NCBI GenBank assembly: GCA_001970855.1
Contig: LSSN01000531.1
Coordinates: forward strand, 1 to 11,633
Reading direction: 5' to 3'
Source: Smittium culicis
Lineage: Eukaryota > Kickxellomycota > Harpellomycetes > Harpellales > Legeriomycetaceae
Length of the DNA stretch: 11,633 nucleotides
In this document: positions 1 to 7,880 of the stretch, in pieces
How positions within the stretch are numbered: the first letter of the stretch is position 1
How the letters are laid out: each line of letters begins with the position of its first letter
Notes under the pieces: model-generated
Seen by the model: only the letters and a program-made list of their open reading frames with translations
Databases searched by the model: none
What the model was told of the DNA's origin: nothing
Translations under genes and position numbers: made by a program

Positions 1-2
1 AC

Positions 3-1469
3 GAAAAGACTTCAAATGAAGTTCATAATCGTATAGATGCTAATTATCCTAGGTGTGTCGACCTCAAGAATGTCAGGACAAAATCTTAACCACAATTAAA
101 CAAAAAAATAAGCACCATAGATATGGGAAATTATGTATAAGTGTCCCTAAAACATTTAGTAAATGGAGGTAGCCAAATCTGCTTGAAAAAGATATGTAGC
201 GTAAACTCGGACCTTAAAATCGGCTGCGCCTAGCCCCAGTTCAAAGGACATCACATAGATGCCATAGATAGAGTCGAAGACTCTATAAATTGGACATACC
301 ATACTAGGTATTATGATCAGATTGTAAAAGCATCATATTTTATCAAAGATAAAATCGAAGATGCAACAAAGTTCATGGCATTAAAATTGGACTATGGTAA
401 CAAAAAGATAGATAGTTAGCAAACGGTTAAGCCTGAAGAGGATATAACCGTAATCAATATCCCTAGCTACAGGGATGTTGGAATTATATCAATGATAAAA
501 ATAATTAAGGAGCAAATAGAACCTTTGGCCACGATATTTGACATATGTGCGTGGTACTAAAAAAACAGTAAAACTATTCATCCATACGGGATGAAAATTC
601 TGGTAAAAAAAATCATGCCTGATGTCGAATTGCCACTATTTCTGGAGCATGATATAGGCTTAGTTAACTTGTTCTACAAAGGATGCAAAGAAGCATGTAG
701 CTATTGCAAGGGCGTAGGACACTGGAAATCGGACTGTGAAGTTCAGAATAAATTTGTTAATGAAAAAAAAGCTAGAAAGGGGGCTAATAAAATGGGATTA
801 GTCTTCAAGAGCAATGAGCCATAAAATACAGTTAGCCTTGAAAGCACTGCACCCACTATAAAAAATTTGCCTTTTGTAACTGATGCTGCCACTAAAACTA
901 ATATAAGTGATAAAAAAGCTACAATGGCTAAAAAGTTAGAGCCCAATGATGGTTCTGGTAGCTCCCATACTACCTCAGTACGTACTATTAGGGGCACTAC
1001 TGGAATAAAAAAGCACCCAGCAAGCTCTATAGCTCAGATCCAGCCAGAACCAAGCACGCTAAAAAAAATATCATCTGATGATGATACAGGATCTGACTAT
1101 AGTACCATAAATAATAGTAAACAAAAAAATATAAATGTAGATAAAAACGATATAGAAACTGAAGATTACGAAGAATTGTCTGACTATGAAAGATCAAGCT
1201 CTTCTATTGAAATAAAAAAAGAACACATCATTTTTAAAAACATTCAAAGTGACTCTGACGGTAATAATTCACCAACAGAGCACTCTATGATGGCTGGAAA
1301 GGCCAGGTTGGGCCTTATAACCCAAAAATGATTTCTCAATTATGTATCAAGCGTAGATAGAGCACTCCAAGGAGACAATGTGGCTAATAAGGATTTGGAC
1401 ACTATCCCACCGGAAGATACCAGTTCAGACACTGAAATGCGCCAAAACGCAAATTAAAATGTTTTATGA
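3..1469 (+). pseudogene. LINE-type ORF1 (gag-like, CCHC zinc knuckle), stop-interrupted
   Basis: This is the best-supported coding region. One reading frame (codons starting at 3, 6, 9...) stays coding-like from the window edge to 1469 with no frameshift. It is cut by TAA at 87, 138, 558, 822 and 1455, TAG at 231 and 417, and TGA at 1329; TGA at 1467 ends it. By my count about 27 TGA triplets lie in the two other forward frames of 1-1331 and none in this one, and TAA/TAG are also strongly depleted, so the frame was selected as protein. The order is a basic/polar N-terminal part, a segment ending in LVNLFYKGC, the CCHC knuckle, then a Ser/Asp/Glu-rich low-complexity tail (for example SDDDTGSDYS). 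ORF1 proteins of non-LTR retrotransposons bind RNA through such knuckles. The standard-code pieces are 591-824 and 867-1331. The 5' end lies outside the window. LTR-element gag is an alternative. Confidence 0.72.
696..737 (+). other. CCHC zinc-knuckle motif inside ORF1
   Basis: The motif reads CSYCKGVGHWKSDC, which fits the C-x2-C-x4-H-x4-C spacing exactly (residues 36, 39, 44 and 49 counted from the ATG at 591). All four zinc ligands are intact, and a basic tail (NEKKARKG) follows. The knuckle is a nucleic-acid-binding module of retroelement ORF1/gag proteins. The preceding hydrophobic LVNLFYKG segment is the usual lead-in to the knuckle in many LINE ORF1 proteins (family knowledge, not a search result). 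Confidence 0.85.
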
Positions 1470-1500
1470 ATAAAAATTATAAAATAAAAAATAAATTATA

Positions 1501-1689
1501 AACTTGCAAATCATAGATCTCAACGTGCTAGAGCTCAAAAAAGACATTGTGAAGAAACACGTTCTGCTTAACTCGACACTAGATGAACGTTGTATAACCA
1601 TAATGTACATCAAGTAGCTTAGCGTTAAATAGAGGAATGAAATTCGATATATGAATTACAAAAAAATTCATATTGACTGCATAAGAAGT
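1501..1689 (+). pseudogene. Possible LINE ORF2 start (endonuclease N-terminus) relic
   Basis: Downstream of ORF1, in another frame (codons from 1501), the sequence reads LQIIDLNVLELKKDI followed by VKKHVLLNSTLDERC. The first AP-endonuclease motif of LINE ORF2 is typically a short beta strand, then LN, then GLKK or RGLK, so the LN...LKKDI pattern in the expected place fits a degraded start. TAG at 1615 and 1630 and TAA at 1690 interrupt it, and a TGA follows at 1702. No later endonuclease motif (QETH, SDH) or reverse-transcriptase YADD motif could be found. The call rests on position plus a weak motif. Confidence 0.35.
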
Positions 1690-2880
1690 TAAAAATTGAT
1701 GTGAAAAAAAACAAAAAATCGGTCACAAAAATTTATTGATAATTAAAATTAAAGCTAAGTAATTCAAAAAATTAACTCTATAGGTGATTAATATCAAGTT
1801 AAGGGATAAATAAAATATTAAGGAGGGATAATGCGCTCTATAAATTACATGTAGACAGATAATCAGGCTTTTCAAGGAAACTTTTTACATAAAAAAGAAT
1901 AATTAATAAATTTAGGGGTAAAACTCAGCGAGTCAACACCAGATTTCACTAAATATGGTACTAGGCTAGAATTAGTAATTAAAAATAAACCATAGCTCGA
2001 AATTAGGGAATAAGTAGTCCAGAAAACCTGGATAGCTGTTAATATAAGCGAATATGATACAAATAAAAGCAAAATAAATTTTCTGAAAACAAAACTTTAC
2101 ATTTCAAAAATCAGGTTTTGGAAAAAAATGCACCAATAAACAAAAATATTTCATTTTTCGCTCTAACAAAAAAATATAATAGCACAAAATTTTATGAGAC
2201 AAAAAATAGGATATTGCCAAATAAAATTATTTTTATCAAGGGCTGGAACTAGTACCTTGCTAAAAAAATTAAAAAATTCTAGATAATTTATATTGAATAG
2301 AAACAATTCAGATTTGATTATTAGCAACGTATATTATGTTAGATTCAAAGATAGAGTAAATAGGTATACTAAAAAATTTATCTATAGATATAACGATCAT
2401 ATGTCGATAACGGCTTAGCATAATTGTGAATATTTTAGAATTGACCCCTAAAATATAAATATTAGAAGCCAAAAGAAAAAAAGCCAATTTGAAATCGATT
2501 AATTTCTAGAAATTATTTTAATTCACTATTAAAAAAATATATTTCTATAGAAAATATATAGAAAGGTATAATAGATATGATACGAACCGATAGAGCAGCT
2601 TTGAAATTTTATTCATCACTCATCTTGAAACCACAAAATCCGAATCAAAAGGGCTATCATATGTATCCAAAACCAGGAAAAATGCTTTTAAAACCCTTAT
2701 GCTTAGCGAAATGAGTAAATACGGATCTATTAGTGTCTAATAGATGTCAATAAATTCGAACAATAATATTAGAAAAATTATGAAAAATAAAATAAGAAAA
2801 ATTTTATCTGATCATCTAACAAAAAATTATTTTAAAAAATTTGGAATCTTTTAAAGTAATATGTTGGTAAATTGGTTCAA
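1690..2880 (+). other. Decayed coding-like stretch after the LINE ORFs
   Basis: No intact gene. Frame 1 (codons from 1705) has no TGA until 2578 but holds about 20 TAA/TAG codons. Its most protein-like part is about 1921-2500, with segments such as TKYGTRLELVIKNKP and KTWIAVNISEYDTNK. Around 2462-2881 a second frame, shifted by +1, reads FEILFITHLETTKSES and SKTRKNAFKTLMLSEMSKYG before TGA at 2882. The region is plus-strand A-rich, like ORF1. If it belongs to the same element, it would be where ORF2 lies, but no catalytic motif is recognisable. Chance reading of A-rich DNA remains possible. A 66-codon minus-strand frame at 1872-2072 starts at TTG and looks like a shadow. Confidence 0.3.
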
Positions 2881-3503
2881 ATGACTGCCAATAGCCCAAT
2901 ATTTGATAAAAATAAATACATAATTATAAAAAAAGGCTGAAATGTAGACAGAAAAATTTTGCGATCTGTCCAAATTAAATACAATAAACAGTTAATGTCT
3001 CGAAAATTTTTAAAATCTTATTTCCATCTACTGAACATACTACCCATAGTGTGATAATGTTATCAAATTGAAATTAATAAATTGAACACTTGCAGATGAA
3101 CATACTGAAAATAATACGGAACTGAATGTGAACGAAGAAAATTATGGAAGCTAGATAAGGATGAACCATCAAAATCATCAAAATAAACTATACTTTAATT
3201 AGCTAAAAAAATAACTAGCATGATGTATGGCTCTGGAGAATAGCCCAAGTTACTGATAACTACTATGGAGGCCACAAAGAATTTAAATATTACCTATAAT
3301 ATGCCTAAAACTATTAAAATTTATCAAAATATTGACACTATTGAATCTGATTTCAAAATTTTTTGATGAAAATGCTTCAAATATTGAATTAAGGTAAAAT
3401 ATTATACAGGAGGGCTGTTAGACTTTCAAATACTGAATAATGTGCTGAAAAAGAGACTAGTAGGAATACATCCGAGCTGAAATAAAAAGTTAATGAAACG
3501 TGA
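2881..3503 (+). other. Frame-hopping coding-like fragments
   Basis: Three successive frames read as polar, protein-like segments. Frame 1 runs about 3121-3363 and includes ERRKLWKLDKDEPSKSS and KIYQNIDTIESDFKI. Frame 2 runs from 3362 to about 3422 (FDENASNIELR). Frame 3 runs 3423-3503 (EKETSRNTSELK), ending at TGA 3501-3503. The first switch falls on a T6 run at about 3360-3365, so a single inserted T would explain it. Earlier, 2881-3054 reads in frame 1 with TGA at 2938 and 3052. This pattern suggests a gene or element with indels, or homopolymer errors in the assembly. No family is recognised. Confidence 0.25.
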
Positions 3504-4490
3504 CTTTTCATTTTTGTTTATAAAAAATCATCCTAAAGATCATTATATTTCTTAAAAAACATTATATTAGATATGAAACAGCGTAATTAATACTCATGAT
3601 CAGAGCTATGATTTAGCTCTATTAATATACTATATTATTTGTAATTAAAATTTTCAATATCACTTTTATCAATTTTAATTGCGGGAAAGAGTGTAAAATA
3701 TCATTATCTTTGACTTTCAAATACGTTTTTTTAATTTTTATAATTTCATAAGAGATATACATTGAACAGCAGAATATTATGTCTAATTTTTGCCGAAGAT
3801 TTAGATTAATAGAATTTATAAGCGGAAATTACTAAATTACATTGTTTAAATTTAGATATTTCTTCGACAAAAAATAATAAAAGATGGTCCATTTTTGTGA
3901 TAATAACCACTAAATAGAATTTTATAGAAAATATTCTCTTCAAAAGTATAATAATTATGAATTGTTGAATATCCCATATATTGATTGTTGTGTATTGTGT
4001 GATGATCTATTATTTGATCCAGGTTATGATTTCCAAGTAATTATGTTTTGTATCACGTTTTTCTACTTAATAAAGTAAAAATTTAATAAAGCTTTATCTA
4101 AAAAATAATGTTAATTTCACATTTCGTGAAAAATTAAATAAATGTACTCAACATATTTACCTCTCACTTAGATAAAAAAATGTTGAAATTAATTCGCTAA
4201 ATAGCCTCAAAACTCTAAAAAATTGGGAATTAAATACAAATCCCCTTTTTATAACTTATGAAATGTTATCGGATGTTTTTACAAGCTTATTATTGTACGA
4301 GGATATGGTGAATCAATTTTTTATAGCGAGAAGTTATGCATTATGAATTTTTTATAACTTATATTGGGTTGCTACCACATAATAGGTAGCTGTATTTGTA
4401 AAGAGATAAAATTTCTGAAGCAGCTTTGTCTATGTCACGAAAAATAAGAAAGCGCTATGTTAGTGGAGGGAAAATGCTATATTTGTGATA
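3497..4490 (+). other. Unrecognised decayed gene in three frames
   Basis: Frame 2 (3497 to about 4078) has twelve TAA/TAG codons and no TGA before 4127. Its 3' part is the most gene-like, with IEFYRKYSLQKYNNYE and a Cys/Asp-rich segment IDCCVLCDDLLFDPGYDF. Frame 3 then reads from about 4083 to TGA 4344, interrupted only by TAA 4173, with FREKLNKCTQHIYLSLR and LFITYEMLSDVFTSLLLYED. Frame 1 takes over at about 4321-4488, with SEAALSMSRKIRKRYVSGGK, TAG at 4387 and TAA at 4399. The 2-to-3 switch could be a short intron (GTAATT at 4037, AAG near 4091, a non-ideal acceptor) or a +1 indel. The residue mix is richer in D, E, G and S than chance A+T-rich translation, but no family is recognised. Confidence 0.3.
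3602..3620. repeat. Perfect 7-bp hairpin
   Basis: AGAGCTA at 3602-3608 pairs perfectly with TAGCTCT at 3614-3620 around the 5-nt loop TGATT. Because the stem contains G/C pairs, it stands out from A/T-only palindromes, which are expected everywhere in this composition. No T run follows, so it is not an obvious terminator. Confidence 0.6.
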
Positions 4491-4782
4491 TACAATATAA
4501 CTGTAAATTCTAGATCTAAACAGATATTTTAATATAATAACGATTCTTTATATATTTTTTAAGTATGAATAACGGAATTTTTTCTAGATCGACAATGTTC
4601 TAATAAATTTTTTCTTCAAAAATTAATTAGCTAAAACTCGGAAAAAATATAATTTTAAAGACATATAAAAATAAAAAACAAAAAATAATTTTTGGTATAG
4701 AATAATAGCTACAAAAATATAAAATAAGAATTAATAATTTTTATTTACTTGTGGTATGATATGTAGCTAATTACGCCATTGA
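4491..4782. other. A+T-rich spacer, no feature seen
   Basis: The stretch is A/T-dominated, with frequent stops in all frames and no recognised motif, hairpin with G/C pairs, or RNA gene. Confidence 0.6.
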
Positions 4783-5271
4783 ATGTTTATTTTGAACTAA
4801 TAAAAATAAAATATAGATTTTAGATAATCGAATTAATAACCAATTATCAATTTAACAAATTATTACATACCTAGAGATTATCAGCGGACAGTAAAGAGTT
4901 CATTCGAAAAATCATTGCTGTCTTTTGAAGTTTCCGCTTTTTTATTAAAATTTTCGAAATTTTCATTATTTTCAATTAATTTTCCTGATATCATAGCTAA
5001 TAAAATAAAATTTAAGAATATTAAGATTAAAATTTTGAATATTCTAATATCAAAATACATTTTTAGAATTTTTTTGTTTTTATGTAATTATTTTTTAATT
5101 TTTGTTATTTTTGAATTATTAATTAAAGCGGATAGTATTATAAAAAAGCAAGAAAAAAATTGCTACGAAAATATCTAAACAATTAATTATATATGCTAAT
5201 TTCAATATTTCAATCCATTCAAATTTGTCGATGTTAGACTAATATTTTTTGATTTTAATAAACTTATATGA
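4783..5271 (+). other. Small ORF-like segment with hydrophobic stretch
   Basis: Under the standard code, 4840-5178 is open for 112 codons, long for this composition, but it has no in-frame ATG (only TTG at 4915), so it is not a clean standalone gene. The frame contains YYIPRDYQRTVKSSFEKS, a hydrophobic run FRIFLFLCNYFLIFVIF that could span a membrane, and a polar end ADSIIKKQEKNCYE. If TAA/TAG are read through, the same frame runs from ATG 4783 to TGA 5269-5271 (162 codons), crossing TAA/TAG at 4798, 4801, 4807, 4825, 4834, 4837, 5176 and 5197. It could be an exon, a gene in a TAA/TAG-sense code, or chance in a T-rich tract. No homologue is recognised. Confidence 0.25.
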
Positions 5272-6120
5272 GTTTGATTTATTTATTTTTCGATTTTTTT
5301 TTCAGGCGTTTGGAACCTCGTTTTTATTTATATAAATTTAACTTGTTATTCTCTTTTTATAATGTGATTTATGTTGATATTAAAACTTTTTTTATTCAAA
5401 GTTGTGATAATTAAGCTCCTTTTTTTCATTTAATTTCATTAAGTTATTTTATCTCATTAAAATCGAATTAAAGTATAATAAATAGATATGATCATTGCTG
5501 AAATTAAGGTCTTTAATCTTCTAAAAGTTTTTTTTGGTGAAAATATGATCTGATTCAAAGTAAAATTAGGTTTTTATAACTCGTTTTAATTAAATTAATA
5601 GTAATTTTAATTGACTGTTATTATAAATCTAAATTTTATTTTCATAAAAATTTTCTTACAGAGCTTCCAGGTATATATAAGCTCGCAGGTAAAAAGCATA
5701 TGGATCTTCCATAGTACATTTTAAAGCTTGTAATTTTTTTTTTTATATTCTATTTCGAGTTTAATTTAAATCTATTTAACTTATAAGTTTGATTTTTATA
5801 TGATTCAAAAATTTAAATCCACCTGTATAAATTTATATTTATACCTAGTAATCTGTATATTTTATGTTATTTATTTCATTCTATAGTCATATGAGAGATC
5901 ATTTCGAAATCGTTACTTTTTTATAGCATAATCCTATTTGCCACAATACAATTATATCAATATTTAAAATTGTCAATAAATTAAGAAAAAAATTATGATA
6001 AACATAGATTAAATGATTTTATTTAATAATTATCATTACTTGGTGTAGTGTTGCATGAATAATGAAATGGAAGTGAATGGCCAATAAATAAGCTAGATCA
6101 ATTCGTAATTCAATTTTTTC
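5272..6120. other. T-rich spacer with two splice-site-like islands
   Basis: Nothing gene-like is continuous here. Two short G+C-richer islands stand out. At 5294-5305 a T9 run leads into CAG, followed by GCGTTTGGAACCTCG. At 5651-5690 TTTTCTTACAG precedes AGCTTCCAG, then GTATAT, then a second CAG|GTAAAA at 5686-5694. These resemble acceptor and donor sites around very small exons, but no reading frame connects them convincingly. Confidence 0.3.
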
Positions 6121-6130
6121 CTTACGGTTT

Positions 6131-6160
6131 TTCGGATTAGCGATTTGAACCAGCGAATCA
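6131..6160 (-). other. tRNA T-arm/B-box-like relic (minus strand)
   Basis: Read on the minus strand this contains GCTGGTTCAAATCGCT, close to the pol III B box GGTTCRANYCC, followed by AATCCG as in the 3' end of a tRNA. The T stem is imperfect, and no A box or full cloverleaf was found upstream on that strand. It is best described as a tRNA-derived relic and is one of three such islands within 900 bases. Confidence 0.3.
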
Positions 6161-6347
6161 GCAGATATTTTAAATTATTTAAATACTATTAATTTCTAAA
6201 AAACTTTTATAAACGTGGGGAAAACAAAAAGTGATTTTGTTTTGCTGTCTTGTCTTTTTAATAAAACGATTCGAGCCAAAATGAAAATCAGTTTTATTAC
6301 TTCAATTTAATAAAGGTAGGTAAAAAATTAACAATTCAATATTATAC

Positions 6348-6412
6348 CTTTCAGTAGTTTAGCGGATTTGGCGGTTTTGTAGAGGGTTGCGGATTCAAAT
6401 TCCGTCTAGGTC
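6348..6412 (+). other. tRNA-like head with A box and B box
   Basis: TAGTTTAGCGG at 6355-6365 matches the tRNA position 8-19 (A box) pattern. The T arm is well formed: GCGGA at 6389-6393 pairs with TCCGT at 6401-6405 (one G-T wobble) around the canonical loop TTCAAAT. The A53-T61 change is compensated, keeping the stem. However, the D and anticodon stems do not form, the A-to-B distance is about six bases short, and the acceptor stem is only partly paired. This is therefore a tRNA-derived pseudogene or SINE promoter rather than a working tRNA. A second B-box-like GGTTCAATACC lies at 6426-6436. Confidence 0.5.
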
Positions 6413-6754
6413 TATGTCAACCTACGGTTCAATACCATCTGTAAATCATTACAGTTATACCAAGGGGTAATATTCGGTGTTTTTTCCGACTTCTGGAGTT
6501 TTTTTGATCAATATAACTAGAGGGTCTATTAAATAGGCGCAAACTTAGTTCATTAGGTTGAATTTCAGAAAGCTGATACATAGGGCTTAGTATTGTATAG
6601 GCTATCTTATGAACGATAGGATTTTTTCGATGACTAGCTCTCTTTGAGAAATATTCACTATTGTAAGGTCTCAACCAGGCTTAAACAGTTATCAAATACG
6701 AAAATAATCGTCCCAGTTTCAAATTTTTATTTATTTTTTTGTTTTTTTTTTGCT

Positions 6755-6772
6755 TTATTATTATTATTATTA
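6755..6772. repeat. (TTA)6 microsatellite
   Basis: Six consecutive TTA units follow a T10 run. It is probably the tail of the SINE-like unit upstream. Confidence 0.8.
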
Positions 6773-6862
6773 TGTATTTTACATTTAATAGTACTATTTT
6801 TGATTTTTAAATGTAAATTATAAATTATATAAGCTATATGATATAATTTAATAGTATATATA

Positions 6863-6980
6863 TGTCGACGTGAGTTTACCCAAGCTTGTTGAGGCTAACT
6901 TTATCTTAGTTTAATAAAGTTGTGCCATGAACTTATTTCAAAAGTGTTAATTTTGGGGTTTAAATCTCTTTGATACTTAT
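6863..6980 (+). other. Third tRNA-like island with 8-bp hairpin
   Basis: This small G+C-richer island begins GTCGACGTGAG. TTTACCCAAGCTTGTTGAGGC at 6875-6895 resembles the A box of a long-variable-arm tRNA (Leu/Ser type). It is followed by a perfect 8-bp hairpin: AACTTTAT at 6897-6904 with ATAAAGTT at 6914-6921 around a 9-nt loop CTTAGTTTA. GGGGTTTAAATCTCT further on resembles a T arm (GC/GU-paired stem, loop TTTAAAT). No acceptor stem matches, and the region between hairpin and T arm is too long. A tRNA-derived relic, or a tRNA with an intron, is possible but unproven. Confidence 0.3.
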
Positions 6981-7880
6981 ATTTGCTTTATATGCAATTT
7001 TAATACTTTATTGATTTTTATTTAATGATAAAAAGTCTATTTTTTTATAAAAAGTGATTTTGATTTTTTTTTCTTTTATACTTTATAAATTCTGATACTC
7101 TCATAGATCAGGCAAAAACTTTATAGTATAATATCCTGTAAAGTAGTATGTGTGTAAAATAAAATAAGATAAAAATTATGATAAAGATAATATAAAATTA
7201 ATATAAACCCCTTGTTTTCTATCTCTTTATAAAAAAATCTTTGTAGAAAGACAAGTTGATAGATATCTTACTACAAACGAAAAAAACTAAAGAGATTTTG
7301 GAAAAAGGGATTTTACTAATGAATTATTAAATTCGTGATTCTACGACATATAATAGCCAATCATATATTATAAACATAACATTTCCCTGATTACTGATAA
7401 TATATTTGCTGCAAAAAGTTTATAGAAAAATATGAAAATTGCATAAAATAATCTAGCATATGATAATTAAATATTTATTAATATCTGAACCACTTTATCA
7501 ATAAATTTTCTAAATTATAAAATACTTTAATGTCATTTTACTTAATTTTTTATAAAAACCAATGTCTGTTTATAAATTTTAAACTATTCATAATAATTTA
7601 AATTATCAAATAAATTACTATTAGAGGTAAAACAAAAAAACATGATATTGCGCAAGTTTTAAATTTATATATTATTATCTAATTTTAGGGCAAATTTTAA
7701 TAAAATTATTTAATAAAATTAAAGTATTTTATTATTAAATTTTAGCATTTTTAGCAATAAATTTCAAAAATATAATAAAGTGATTCAAAAAAAAAGTTAA
7801 AATTGATTTAAACATTTTTATTATGACCTATCCACTATTGTCATATTTTTAGATAGTTTCTATACTATTTATATTTTTGA
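6981..7880. other. A+T-rich spacer, no feature seen
   Basis: Nearly pure A/T sequence with many homopolymer runs and stops in all forward frames. I found no motif, G/C-paired hairpin, RNA gene or coding-like segment in it. Confidence 0.6.

Larger units (their letters stand above)
6345..6772 (+). mobile_element. SINE-like unit: tRNA-like head, G+C-richer body, T-rich/TTA tail
   Basis: After the tRNA-like head, a body to about 6690 has clearly higher G+C than both flanks. It ends in T-rich sequence (T10 at 6742-6751) and six TTA units at 6755-6772. This order (pol III head, unrelated body, simple-repeat tail) is that of tRNA-derived SINEs. Against it, T6-T7 runs inside the body (6480-6485 and 6497-6503) would stop pol III, and no target-site duplication could be seen. 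The minus strand is open from 6674 (TTG start) to 6429 with a non-A+T-biased residue mix (for example LSEIQPNELSLRLF), so a piece of organelle or other foreign DNA is an alternative. Body hairpin: CTATC at 6602-6606 with GATAG at 6615-6619, followed by T6. Confidence 0.4.

Noticed and set aside
743..997. 84-codon minus-strand ORF
   Set aside because: It lies opposite the well-supported ORF1 frame and starts and ends without regard to any signal; it is a shadow of the plus-strand coding region.
1872..2072. 66-codon minus-strand ORF
   Set aside because: It starts at TTG, is hydrophobic because its complement is A-rich, and overlaps a plus-strand coding-like stretch. Nothing supports it as a gene.
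1690..3503. LINE reverse transcriptase domain
   Set aside because: No YADD-like or other reverse-transcriptase motif could be found in any forward frame, so the domain cannot be claimed.
6348..6412. Functional tRNA gene
   Set aside because: D and anticodon stems do not pair, the acceptor stem is only partly paired, and the A-to-B box distance is too short.
6621..6627. Rho-independent terminator (hairpin 6602-6619 plus T6)
   Set aside because: The context is eukaryotic and the stem is a weak 5-bp A/T-rich pairing; T runs are everywhere here.
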